From positions 310,001-374,000 of the forward strand of contig DASRDB010000009.1 of the NCBI GenBank assembly GCA_035652815.1: a stretch of DNA of 64,000 nucleotides, in the 5' to 3' direction. This stretch comes from DASRDB01 sp035652815 (GTDB taxonomy: Bacteria; Chloroflexota; Ktedonobacteria; Ktedonobacterales; Ktedonobacteraceae). This document shows positions 1-9,400 of the stretch, piece by piece. Position 1 is the stretch's first letter. Every line of letters begins with the position of its first letter. A program made the position numbers and the translations under genes. Below the pieces are notes generated by a model. That model was given only the letters and a program-made list of their open reading frames with translations. It was not told the DNA's origin and made no database searches.

Positions 1-1
1 A

Positions 2-325
2 TGGCGGGAGGCGGCAACCAACCTGGGAGCCTCGACGTTCACCTACTGGCGGCGCGTGGGTCTGCCAATCCTGCTGCCCTCGCTCATCGCCGCGGTGATG
101 CTGCTCTTTGCCAACTCCTTCGGCGCGTTCGCTACCGCCTTCGCCCTGGCTCAGGGCAACATCAACCTGGTTCCCATCCTGATCAATTTCGTGGTCAATG
201 GCAATGTGACCGTGGACTTCGGCCTGGGGAATGCGCTGGCGGTCGGCATGATTATCGTGCTGCTGGTAGCTGTCTCGCTCTACACGGCCATGCTGCGGCG
301 CGTCAATACCTGGCAGGGGAGGTAA
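2..325 (+). CDS. ABC importer permease, C-terminal part (5' end outside window)
   Basis: Inner-membrane permease subunit of a binding-protein-dependent importer. The visible 107 residues open with the cytoplasmic EAA loop (EAATNLGAS, then GLPILLPS), which docks on the ATPase, followed by two hydrophobic segments and a short basic tail ending RRVNTWQGR. The reading frame is open to the left edge, so the start and substrate-binding-protein gene lie outside. The stop is 4 bases before the next permease, whose ribosome site (ggggagg) overlaps the end of this gene, so the two are co-translated. The arrangement permease-permease-ATPase resembles PotB-PotC-PotA and related polyamine, thiamine, phosphonate or Fe3+ systems; the substrate cannot be read from the sequence. 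Confidence 0.85.
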   Translation, partial: WREAATNLGASTFTYWRRVGLPILLPSLIAAVMLLFANSFGAFATAFALAQGNINLVPILINFVVNGNVTVDFGLGNALAVGMIIVLLVAVSLYTAMLRRVNTWQGR

Positions 326-329
326 CTAC

Positions 330-1250
330 ATGAGCATCAATCCAACTACTTCGCGGGCTATCGCCGATACCTACGCTCCCCCTGGCCAGCAAGAGCCTGC
401 GGAGCAGAGGCGCGGCATTGGCGTAGACAAAGTCATCCTGCTGCTCGTCATACTCTACCTGCTCGTCCCACTTGGCGCAACGCTCGTCTTCGGACTATCG
501 GGCGGAAACGGCATCGATTTCTCTTCCCTACAACAAATCTATAAAGACCCGGACTTTTCGCAGACTCTGCTCACCTCGCTTGAACTGGCGGCAGGCGCGA
601 CCATCTTAGCGATTGTGCTGGTGACTCCTACTGCTTACTGGGTGCAGTTGCGCATTCCGCGCGCTCGCCCGCTCATCGAGTTTCTCTCACTGGTACCCTT
701 TGCTGTTCCGGCGATTGTGCTGGCGGTAGGACTGCTCCAGGAATACAGCGGCACCGCCAGTCCTTTCATCAATATTCTTTCCCTCGGGCTGGTGCCGGTG
801 CTGAATGGCCTGAATATTATCAATACGCCGCCGCTGCTGGTCTGCGCCTATGTGATTATTGCGCTGCCGTTCGTCTACCGGCCCATCGATAACAGCCTGC
901 GCGCCATCAACACGACGGTACTGACAGAGGCGGCCTACAGTCTGGGGAGCGGCTGGTGGCGCACTTTTCTGACGGTTATCCTGCCTAACATCTGGCCCGG
1001 CGTCATCAGCGCCGCTTTGCTGACGTTTTCTACCGTGATGGGTGAATTCACACTGGCAAGCCTGTTCAATATCTATACCTTTCCCATTTACCTGAACAAT
1101 GTCGGCCAGAACGCGCCACACAACGCGGCCTCGCTCTCCATTCTGAGCTTCATCTTTACACTCATCTGCGTCCTGGGAATCATCGTGCTGGTGCGCGGAC
1201 GGCGCGGCGGGCAGCCAGGGACACAGGTTGATATTGCAGCAGCACGATAG
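330..1250 (+). CDS. ABC importer permease (PotC/CysW-like)
   Basis: Second inner-membrane permease of the same importer, 306 residues. An N-terminal soluble stretch of about 35 residues precedes six predicted hydrophobic segments; the BPD-transporter inner-membrane domain carries the EAA loop TEAAYSLGSGWW...VILPNIWPG at about residue 200. The start ATG follows ggggaggtaactac. It forms a heterodimer with the preceding permease and is energised by the ATPase 13 bases downstream. The tail is basic (VRGRRGG) and cytoplasmic. The substrate is not inferable; polyamine-, phosphonate- or iron-type transport are the family options. Confidence 0.85.
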   Translation: MSINPTTSRAIADTYAPPGQQEPAEQRRGIGVDKVILLLVILYLLVPLGATLVFGLSGGNGIDFSSLQQIYKDPDFSQTLLTSLELAAGATILAIVLVTPTAYWVQLRIPRARPLIEFLSLVPFAVPAIVLAVGLLQEYSGTASPFINILSLGLVPVLNGLNIINTPPLLVCAYVIIALPFVYRPIDNSLRAINTTVLTEAAYSLGSGWWRTFLTVILPNIWPGVISAALLTFSTVMGEFTLASLFNIYTFPIYLNNVGQNAPHNAASLSILSFIFTLICVLGIIVLVRGRRGGQPGTQVDIAAAR

Positions 1251-1263
1251 CAAGGAGTAAGTT

Positions 1264-2391
1264 ATGGCCTTTCTTGAACTGGAAGACCTCACCAAATATT
1301 TTGGACGTGTGACGGCCGTTGACCACGTCAATCTAATGGTCGAACAGGGCGAATTCCTGACGCTGCTGGGGCCGAGCGGCTGCGGCAAAACCACCATCCT
1401 GCGCATGATTGCCGGTTTTGAGACGCCCAGCGAAGGCACGATTCTGCTGGACAATGAAGATATCACACATCGCGCCGCCAGCAAGCGGCCGATGGGCATG
1501 GTCTTTCAATCCTACGCCCTCTTTCCCCACATGACTGCTGAGCAAAACGTCGCCTTTGGTATGAACATTAAGAAACAGTCCAAAGAGGTCATCAAGCAGC
1601 GCTGCGCCGAATTGCTGGAACTGGTCGGGCTTGCCGATAAAGGTCGCAGCTATCCACACCAGCTCTCGGGCGGTCAGCAGCAGCGCATTGCCCTGGCCCG
1701 GGCGCTTGCAGTGGAACCAAAGGTGCTTTTGCTCGACGAACCGCTCTCGGCGCTGGATGCCAAAGTGCGCGTCACACTGCGCAACGAAATCCGACGCATT
1801 CAGCAACGATTGAAGATGACCGCCATCTATGTCACACACGATCAGGAAGAGGCGCTGGCCATCTCCGACCGCATCGCGGTGATGGCAAAAGGGCGCATCG
1901 AGCAACTCGACCATCCAGAGGAGATTTACAGCAATCCGCGCACCATCTTCGCCGCCAGCTTCGTTGGCACCAGCAACCAGTTTACAGGTGTGCTGACCTC
2001 GGCAGCCGAAGGTCTTTTCCAGTCAGGCGAGCAAACGCTTCACGTGCCGCCGCCGAACCAGCATGATGGTGAGCGCATGCTGGTGCTGGTTCGCCCCGAG
2101 GAAGTCACGCTGACAGCCGCCTCTGCCGAGAACGAGCAGGGACTCAACAGCAGGGGCAATTCCATTCGCGGCGAAATCGAACTGCGCACCTTCCTGGGAC
2201 CGTTCACGCGCTTTCATGTTCGCGTCGCGCCTGATACCCTGCTCACCGCCGATATCCCCAGCCAGCAGGCGCGCGGCCTCGCTGTCGGCCAGCAGGTGAC
2301 GCTCTCATTTCCAGTAGAAGCCTGCCAGGTGCTGCCGCTCGATCCGCAGGAAGTTGAGCTGAAGCGGCAGGCAGAGGCAGAGACGGTGTAA
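1264..2391 (+). CDS. ABC importer ATPase (PotA/FbpC/CysA type, TOBE domain)
   Basis: ATP-hydrolysing subunit, 375 residues, the usual length for the CUT/PotA class. Walker A GPSGCGKTT (about residues 35-43), Q-loop VFQSYALFPHM, signature LSGGQQQRIALARAL, Walker B VLLLDEPLSALD, and the H-loop in YVTHDQEEAL are all intact. The C-terminal 130 residues form a TOBE-like regulatory domain (VRPEEVTL... RGEIELRTFLGPFTRFHV), typical of spermidine/putrescine, Fe3+ and sulfate importers. The start is preceded by caaggagtaagtt. It closes the operon; a perfect palindrome and an opposing gene follow. Confidence 0.9.
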   Translation: MAFLELEDLTKYFGRVTAVDHVNLMVEQGEFLTLLGPSGCGKTTILRMIAGFETPSEGTILLDNEDITHRAASKRPMGMVFQSYALFPHMTAEQNVAFGMNIKKQSKEVIKQRCAELLELVGLADKGRSYPHQLSGGQQQRIALARALAVEPKVLLLDEPLSALDAKVRVTLRNEIRRIQQRLKMTAIYVTHDQEEALAISDRIAVMAKGRIEQLDHPEEIYSNPRTIFAASFVGTSNQFTGVLTSAAEGLFQSGEQTLHVPPPNQHDGERMLVLVRPEEVTLTAASAENEQGLNSRGNSIRGEIELRTFLGPFTRFHVRVAPDTLLTADIPSQQARGLAVGQQVTLSFPVEACQVLPLDPQEVELKRQAEAETV

Positions 2392-2423
2392 CAGGATAAA
2401 TGGGCCAGCGGAAATTTTGACAA

Positions 2424-2490
2424 AAGACATCCACAAGGGATGTCTCTACAGCGGTTCCCTTGATGTAGAGACATCCCTTGTGGATGTCTT
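2424..2490. repeat. Palindromic repeat, family A, copy 1
   Basis: Perfect 27-base inverted repeat (arms 2424-2450 and 2464-2490, 13-base loop) between the convergent ABC-ATPase and kinase genes. The core words are gtagagacatccc and gggatgtctctac. The same core recurs at 23529, 32555, 33800 and 36990. It could act as a bidirectional RNA hairpin, but no T-run follows either arm, so a classical intrinsic terminator is not shown. Confidence 0.9.
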
Positions 2491-2505
2491 CCTGTCCTCA
2501 TCGTG

Positions 2506-5500
2506 TCATAGGTACAACTGCTCCTCGGCAGGCCGATCTCTGGCGGGTCTTCGCACCACGTATTTTTTCGCCTCGTCGCGGCGCAAGCGATAGGCGGCAT
2601 TGCCGGGATCGAGTTCGACGGCCTTATCGTAGGCCAGCAGAGCTTTGCGATAGCTGCGCTGCGCAAAAAAGACGTTGCCCTTGCCGTTATAGGCGCAGGC
2701 ATCATGCGGAGCCAGCGCGATGGCATTTTCATACATGGCCAGGGCAAGCTGGTAGCGCTTGAGGCGCAGATACGTGAGGCCAAGGTTGTTGTAGTAAGTG
2801 ACCTGCTCCGGGTTCAATTCAATGGCCCGTTCGTAGGCCTGCAGGGCTTCCTCGTACCGTTCGAGGTCGCGTAAGGCGTTGCCCTTGCCATGCCAGGCAT
2901 CAGCATTCGCGCAGTTGCATTGCAGCGCCTTATCATAGGCATCGAGGGCCTCCCAGTTGCGATTCAAGCGCCAGAGGGCATCGCCATAGCAGGTATAGGT
3001 GGGAACACAGTCGGAATTGAGTTCAATCGAGCGTTTCAGCACGCTCAGAGCTTCCTCTATCTCATTGAGTTTGTACAGGATGCGCCCTTTGTTGAACAGG
3101 TACAGGGCGTTATCGGGAGCAAGCTGAATGGCGCGGTCGTAACACTCAAGAGCGTATTCGTAGCAGCCCTCTTGATAACAGATGGTGCCCGCACCCGCCA
3201 GAGCAGGGGCATAGCTATCGTCAATCTTAATCGCCTGCTCGTAAGCCTGCAAGGCCGAGGTGGCCTGCCCAAGTCGCTCGAGGGCATCTCCCTTGCCTGT
3301 TAAGGCCGAGGCGCAGTTGGGACTGAGTTGCAGCACCCGCTCAAAGGCGACCAGGGCCTCCTCGTAGCGTGCCAGATGATACAGCACCTTGCCACGTCCA
3401 TAGTGGGCCAGCGTAAATACAGGATCAAGCTGGGTAGCGCGTTCATACAGGGCCAGGGCTTCCTCGTACTGTTCAAGGCGATAGAGGACATTTCCTTTGC
3501 CGTTATGCGCTAATGCATTCTGCGCGTCCAGTTCGATAGCTTTCTCAAAGATGGGCAGAGCCTCTTCATAGCGCTTGAGCTTATACAGGGAATAGCCAGA
3601 ACACGTGTAGTAGAGGGCATTGGATGAATCGAGTTGAATGGCATGTTGCGCAGCCTGAAGCGCCTCCTCATAGCGTTTCAAATGATGAAGTGCCTGTCCA
3701 TAGTGATAGTAGTAAAGCGCGTTGGCGGGGTCGAAAGCGATGACCTGTTCTAAAGCCTCCAGCGCCTCCTCATAGCGTTCCAGTTGCAGAAGCGCGTTGC
3801 CCCTGCCATCATGAGCGGGGGCGCATTCCGGGGCCGCCTGGATTGCAGACAGGTAGGCATCAAGCGCCTCTTCATAGCGCGCCGACTGATAGAGCGCATT
3901 ACCCGCTCCCAGATAGGCCGCCGCGCACTCAAAATCAAGGCTCAGCGCGTTGACATAGGCCTCGATAGCTTCGTCGTACAGGCCTAACTGGTAGAGCGCA
4001 TCGCCTTTGCCCACAAAGGATGTCGCCTCCTGGGCATTGAGTTCAATCGCCCTGTTATAGGCTTTTAATGCTTCCTCATAGCAATGAAACTGGGCCAGCA
4101 CCTGTCCCTTTCCGTTATGCGCAGCTACCAGCGTTTCATCCAGTAGCAGCGCCTGCTCAAAGGCGACCAGGGCCTCTTCGTAGCGTCCAAGCTGGTAGAG
4201 CGTATACCCCTTGCCGTTATAGGTTGTCGGGTCTGATCCATCAAGTTGCAGCGCATCTTCATAGGTGAGCAGCGCCTCCTCGTAGTGATTGAGCTGGTAG
4301 AGCGCATCGGCTTTATAACGGTAAAAAATAGCCTGGCCGGGATCAAGCTGGATTGCCTGCTCGTGCGCAGCCAGGCTCTCTTCAAAACGCTTCAGACGAA
4401 AGAGAGCCTGTCCTTTGCCATGATAAAAGTCGGCATGATTGGCGGCCAGCCGGATCGCCTGCTCATGAGCCTCCAGACTTTCTTCCAGATTTCCCATTTC
4501 GCGCAGCGCATTGCCTCGCCCATGATGAGCAGCCGCCAGATTCGCTTTTAAATGCAAAGCATAATCGTAGGAGGCCAGCGCCTCCTCAAACATGCGTAAT
4601 TGGTAGAAGGCATCGCCTTTGCACTTATAATCCGTTGCATTATTCGGATCAAGGCGAATGGCCTCTTCGTAAGCAAGCAGCGCTTCGCTATATTGCGCGA
4701 GAAGATAGTGCATCTTTCCTTTATTGCGCAAGGCATCGGCAAAATGCGGGTCAAGCCGGATCGCCTCCTCGTACTCGCCCAATGCCTCTGGATAGTGCAG
4801 CATACGCTCCAATATCTGACCCTTGTAGTTATGAGGCGAAACGGATTGGGGATCAAGCGCAAGCACGCAGTCAAAGGCTGCCAGGGCTTCCTCGTAGCGG
4901 GCCGCTTTCAGGGCCGCTTTCCCCTCGTCAAACCACTCACTCTTCGACTTCTGCGATGGCTCGAAATGCCTGGGCTGAATGGGCACCGGCGAAGCAGAAG
5001 CGCGAGAAGCACTGTCTGCACTCTGATGAATGGGAACCTGCACATTCCCATGCAGCGCCTCGATAAATTCCTGTACATCGCGGAAGCGGTCACAGCGTGC
5101 TTTAGCCATCGCCTTCAAAATAGCCTGCTCAATATGCTCAGGGAGTGCAGGATTATATTCTGTGGGCGGCTTGGGTGTATTTTGCGAATGCTGGATGCCC
5201 CAGGTCAGAAAATTTGAGGCCGTAAAGGGGCGGCGACCTGTCACGAGTTCGTAGGCAATGCAGCCAAGCGAGTACTGATCGGAAGCTTTGCCCGCCTTGC
5301 CTTCAAACTGTTCTGGTGCCATGTACGCGGGAGTTCCACTGGCTCCAACATCTTTGATGCTGGTCGTTTCAATGACCAGGGCAATACCAAAATCAGCCAG
5401 CAGCGCATCATCCTTCGCGTTAAAGAGGATGTTCTCCGGCTTCAAGTCGCGATGCACAATGTTATGCCTGTGGGCATAGTGCAGGGCTTCGCCAACTTGC

Positions 5501-5868
5501 GCCAGTATCTTCAACACTCGATCCAGAGGAAGCGGCTTGCGTGGCTGTTTGTTCAGGTAGTCACGCAGCGAGCCTTTCGGGGCAAACTCGGTCACGATAT
5601 AGGGATAGTTATTCTCAAAGTTGATATCGAGAATGGGAAGAATACAAGGGTGCTTCAAGCGGTCAAGAAATCGGGCCTCCCGCAAAAATTTCTCACGGTC
5701 ATTTTCTTCAATGAGCGGTTTGTGGGCCATCAGCTTGATGGCTACGATGGGGCGTTCGGAAAGTATCAGGTGCTTTGCCTGGTAGACAATACTAGAGCCG
5801 CCGCGCCCAATTTTACCGAGGATACGATACGTGCCAATTTTTTCAAGCGAATCCTGCTGTTTTCGCAT
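2506..5868 (-). CDS. Ser/Thr protein kinase with 23 tandem TPRs
   Basis: Cytosolic Hanks-type kinase, 1120 residues. Glycine-rich loop GRGGSSIVY (21-29), catalytic Lys45 in VAIK, HRDLKPEN (139-146), DFG with Asp159, and GTPAYMAPEQ in the activation segment are all present, so it should be active. There is no transmembrane helix. Residues 311-1092 are exactly 23 tetratricopeptide repeats of 34 residues with no gaps (typical unit: GKGNALYQLGRYEEAL), followed by a 28-residue tail. The TPR solenoid presumably presents substrates or partners. The start ATG follows ggggagcaagcc. Targets are unknown; the monocistronic position gives no pathway hint. Confidence 0.92.
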   Translation of the reverse strand: MRKQQDSLEKIGTYRILGKIGRGGSSIVYQAKHLILSERPIVAIKLMAHKPLIEENDREKFLREARFLDRLKHPCILPILDINFENNYPYIVTEFAPKGSLRDYLNKQPRKPLPLDRVLKILAQVGEALHYAHRHNIVHRDLKPENILFNAKDDALLADFGIALVIETTSIKDVGASGTPAYMAPEQFEGKAGKASDQYSLGCIAYELVTGRRPFTASNFLTWGIQHSQNTPKPPTEYNPALPEHIEQAILKAMAKARCDRFRDVQEFIEALHGNVQVPIHQSADSASRASASPVPIQPRHFEPSQKSKSEWFDEGKAALKAARYEEALAAFDCVLALDPQSVSPHNYKGQILERMLHYPEALGEYEEAIRLDPHFADALRNKGKMHYLLAQYSEALLAYEEAIRLDPNNATDYKCKGDAFYQLRMFEEALASYDYALHLKANLAAAHHGRGNALREMGNLEESLEAHEQAIRLAANHADFYHGKGQALFRLKRFEESLAAHEQAIQLDPGQAIFYRYKADALYQLNHYEEALLTYEDALQLDGSDPTTYNGKGYTLYQLGRYEEALVAFEQALLLDETLVAAHNGKGQVLAQFHCYEEALKAYNRAIELNAQEATSFVGKGDALYQLGLYDEAIEAYVNALSLDFECAAAYLGAGNALYQSARYEEALDAYLSAIQAAPECAPAHDGRGNALLQLERYEEALEALEQVIAFDPANALYYYHYGQALHHLKRYEEALQAAQHAIQLDSSNALYYTCSGYSLYKLKRYEEALPIFEKAIELDAQNALAHNGKGNVLYRLEQYEEALALYERATQLDPVFTLAHYGRGKVLYHLARYEEALVAFERVLQLSPNCASALTGKGDALERLGQATSALQAYEQAIKIDDSYAPALAGAGTICYQEGCYEYALECYDRAIQLAPDNALYLFNKGRILYKLNEIEEALSVLKRSIELNSDCVPTYTCYGDALWRLNRNWEALDAYDKALQCNCANADAWHGKGNALRDLERYEEALQAYERAIELNPEQVTYYNNLGLTYLRLKRYQLALAMYENAIALAPHDACAYNGKGNVFFAQRSYRKALLAYDKAVELDPGNAAYRLRRDEAKKYVVRRPARDRPAEEQLYL

Positions 5869-6025
5869 GGCTTGCTCCCCATTTATTTTTAAGCAGCGTA
5901 TTTAAAAAAGATTGACGTGGTTTGTAGAAAGGTACCCGAGAAAGAAGTGATATATGCACATGCAATATAAATGAGCTTAGGCAAAGTGTCAATGAAACAG
6001 GAGTTTTGGGGGCGAAAGTTCATCT
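5869..6025. other. Upstream region of the TPR kinase
   Basis: Part of a 567-base gap between the kinase and aconitase genes. This AT-rich segment is the probable promoter and leader of the kinase (minus strand); I do not see a convincing -35/-10 pair. The rest of the gap holds a gene remnant and a palindrome listed separately. Confidence 0.4.
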
Positions 6026-6214
6026 TTACTTTTCACCGTTCCAGCGCAAAACTACCACTTCCTCACGAAGTTGAGCGAGGGTCGCAATTGCCAGGCGTGT
6101 GCGGAAAAGATCAATGTTGACTAGTTCATAGCCAAGAGATTGAGCGATATCGGCTAAAAGACGTCCGGTCGGAATAAATACACGCAGATATGAAAAACAT
6201 TTCCAATGTTGAGA
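6026..6214 (-). pseudogene. Gene remnant, C-terminal fragment of an unidentified protein
   Basis: On the minus strand a 62-codon open stretch without a start codon reads ...FIPTGRLLADIAQSLGY, then ELVNIDLFRTRLAIATLAQL, then REEVVVLRWNGEK and a stop. The codons and the tidy C-terminal end look like genuine protein sequence, and the ending 'REEVVVLRWNG' is reminiscent of DNA-methyltransferase-like C-termini, but I cannot confirm that. The frame is closed upstream by a stop at 6215-6217 and there is no ribosome site, so it appears to be a decayed remnant. Confidence 0.45.
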
Positions 6215-6310
6215 TTAGAATGCAACCACAGTATATCAAAAAAAGGTGAATGTCTGTCAATAGAAAAGAGTTGACGCGCACAGAGTGTCATGAACAAGCC
6301 CCCGCTCGCC

Positions 6311-6396
6311 TGTCATCCTGAGCGCCGCGAAGGATCTGCGGCCTCGACACACGCATCGTTCGGGGCGCGAGATCCTTCGCGGCGCTCAGGATGACA
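6311..6396. repeat. Palindromic repeat, family C, copy 1
   Basis: Inverted repeat with arms 6311-6337 and 6370-6396 and a GC-rich spacer; the arm core is tcatcctgagcgccgcgaag. It lies just downstream of the aconitase stop codon. Related copies occur at 10914, 28402 and 54883. It may fold as a stable 3' hairpin for the aconitase mRNA, but there is no T-run. Confidence 0.85.
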
Positions 6397-6435
6397 TCGG
6401 CAGACAGGTGTGTAATGGCATCCTATGCGCTTCGA

Positions 6436-9400
6436 TCAGCTTTGAGAAGGCGTTCCCTCTTTCATCAACCGCCGCAAAACAGTGAGCAAAATGCCACCGT
6501 TTTCGTAGTAGGTGACGTCGATGGGACTATCGAGGCGGGCGATGGTCTGGAACGAGAAGGTCGAGCCGTCCTCGCGGGTAACATTGACGGTGACTTCCTG
6601 GCGGGGCTTGAGACCGCTTTCGATGCCGGTGATCTCGTAGGTTTCGCGTCCGGTGAGGCCAAGCGATTCCTTGTTCTCGCCGGGTTTGAACTGCAAGGGC
6701 AGGATGCCCATACCCACGAGGTTGCTGCGGTGTATGCGCTCGAAGCTTTCGGCGATGACGGCGCGAATGCCGAGCAGCAGGGGACCTTTCGCCGCCCAGT
6801 CACGCGAGCTACCGGAGCCGTACTCTTTGCCAGCAATGACCACCAGCGGCACACCTTCCTGTTGGTAGCGCATAGAAGCGTCATAGATGGTCATTTCCTC
6901 GCCATCGGGCAGGTGAACGGTGTAGTACCCTTCTTTGCCCTGTACCAGACGGTTGCGCAGGCGGATATTGCCGAAGGTACCGCGTACCATGACCTCGTGG
7001 TTGCCGCGCCGCGCTCCATAGGTGTTGAAGTCGCGCCTCTCCACGCCGCGCTCAAGCAGGTACTTGCCAGCCGGACTGCTGGGTCCGAAGCTGCCCGCCG
7101 GAGAGATGTGGTCGGTCGTGATGGAGTCGTCCAGGACAACCAGGGCGCGCGCCTTGTGAATATCCTGAACCGGTTGCGGCTCCGGCGACATATCCTGGAA
7201 GAATGGCGGCTCCTGAATATAAGTCGAGTTGGGGTCCCAGTTGAAGAGTTCGCCCTCGGTATTGGGGAGCGAGCGCCAGTGTTCGTCGCCCTCAAAGACG
7301 TGCGCGTAGTTCTGGGCGAACACTTCGGGCGTCACGGCCTGCGATACGGCCTGGCTGATTTCTTCCTGGCTCGGCCAGATATCGCGCAGGTAGACAGCTT
7401 CTCCATTGACATCGGTGCCGACGGGTTCCTTTGTCAGGTCAATATCAACCGTACCTGCCAGGGCGTAAGCCACTACCAGAGGAGGTGAGGCCAGGAAGCT
7501 GGCACGCACCTGGGGGTGAATGCGCCCCTCAAAGTTACGGTTGCCGCTAAGGACTGCCGCGACCACCAGGTCGTTTTCCTGTACAGCTTCAGCTACTGGC
7601 TCGGGCAGAGGGCCGCTATTCCCGATGCAGTTATGGACTGCTACCGTTCCTGCTACAAAGGCGTGCTGATCGTTCACTGATAGATCAAACACCGCTCGCT
7701 TTCCTGCCGGTCGTCGCTCCATGACCTTCAGGGCAAACGTTGGCGATGCGAAGGCTTCCTTCTCAATGCAGTAACGTTTGGAAGCTTCTGCATCCTCTCG
7801 CGAGCGCAACGGGGCGAACCACTCACGCACTCCCAGTTCGCTAAAGAGTTCGACGGGGGATGGGAAACCGCAGGCATCTCTATGCAGGGGCTGAAACTTG
7901 CGCGCCGTTAGCTGTGGCAGGCGCGAAAAACGGTCGCTGCCCTCTAAAAGCGCATAGTGAGGAGCGACTACTGGCTCGCGTTCCATCAACTCTACTGCCG
8001 CCATCTGGCGCGCGCGGGCGAACGAGAGTGTGTGGTTTTCCTGATGGATTTCCTCAAGGCGCGCAGACATCCAGAGACGCTGACGATGAATGCGCTCGAT
8101 CAAACGCCAGTAGACTGCCGCCGCGCTCGCTCGTAAGCACTTATCCACACAATAGCGGAATCCAACACGCTCTACAAATGAGAGACCATCTGGCAGTTCC
8201 AGGCGCACCTCGATGCGCGGCAGACCATCCTGTGCTGCCGGGTACGAGGAAGCAGCGCGGCGCGTAGGATACTCGTACACTTTCGCGCCATCAGTTTTCA
8301 CACCACAACGCGCCAGCAAGCGGGTCACGTCATGCATCATTCGCTTGAGCGCCTCTACATGTTCTGGAATGGTACTCTGGGTATAGGCAGGCGCTTCAAG
8401 TGTCGCATCATCCTCGCTTTTGCCCCAACGGTGCAATGCAGGCGCATGTCCATCCGCGCCAAAAAGTCCACCCAGGAACTCGCGCACGACAGCAACCGGG
8501 CAATGCTCATCTAACACAAATGACAGAAGCGTGGGGATCTGGTGGATGCGCCGCCCCATACGCACATCGGGCAAAGTAATGATGGCATCCGTCAGAGGCT
8601 TCGGCAGAACGATCGTCCATTTTCGCTCGTCATAGCGCGTTGCCGCGGGACGCAGGCCGGTAAGCAATTCAAGGTCGTCGAGAACGGTCTCGCGATCCAT
8701 GATCTGCCCGACGTGCATTCGGCCCTGCCCTTGCTGGCTGATTGAGCCATCGCTGAGCAAGTGTCCGAGCAGGCGCGCAAAGGCTAAGGTGCGCTGGCGT
8801 TCACGAGGCGTATCCATCGTGAATGTCAGGTTTCCTACTTGCAATGTATAACCTGCTTCGTCGTCGCCCGGCTCGTCCAACGGAGCTTCAAGGCCAACCA
8901 CGACGCGGTCCTGGCCTACGATAAGCTGGTCGGCGCGCACCCAGCGGCCATCATCGCACAGAAGCTGATGATCGGGTGTACACACCAGAGTGCGCCCGTC
9001 TTGCAAAACAAGTGAGATGCACTCGCGCTCGCCCTGAATCATCATTTCAGTCTGGGTCGCCGCGCTCAATTTGCCATCTTCGCCAGGAGCCAGCAGCTTT
9101 ACACTGCCAAAACGGGGCAACTGCTCGATACGCCGGGCGGTGCCGTTGGCAAGCAAGACCGGCGTTCCTTCGGCAATACAAGTTGTGCAGCCGAAGCCCA
9201 CCAGGTGGAAGCGCAACGCCTCAAGATAGGGCAGCAGATCAGCGTTCTCCAGATAGTCGATGACGGCCCGCGAACCGGGGGCGAGGCTGGTTTTGACGGT
9301 GGGGCTGACCGAGAGGCCGCGCTCAACGGCATGCTTCGCCAGCAGTCCGGCGGCAATCATGACCGAGGGGTTAGAGGTATTGGTGCAACTGGTGATGGCG

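Noticed and set aside
6391..7488. Long plus-strand open frame opposite the aconitase gene
   Set aside because: It is a mirror frame of a GC-rich conserved gene; its translation has no family features and no ribosome site.
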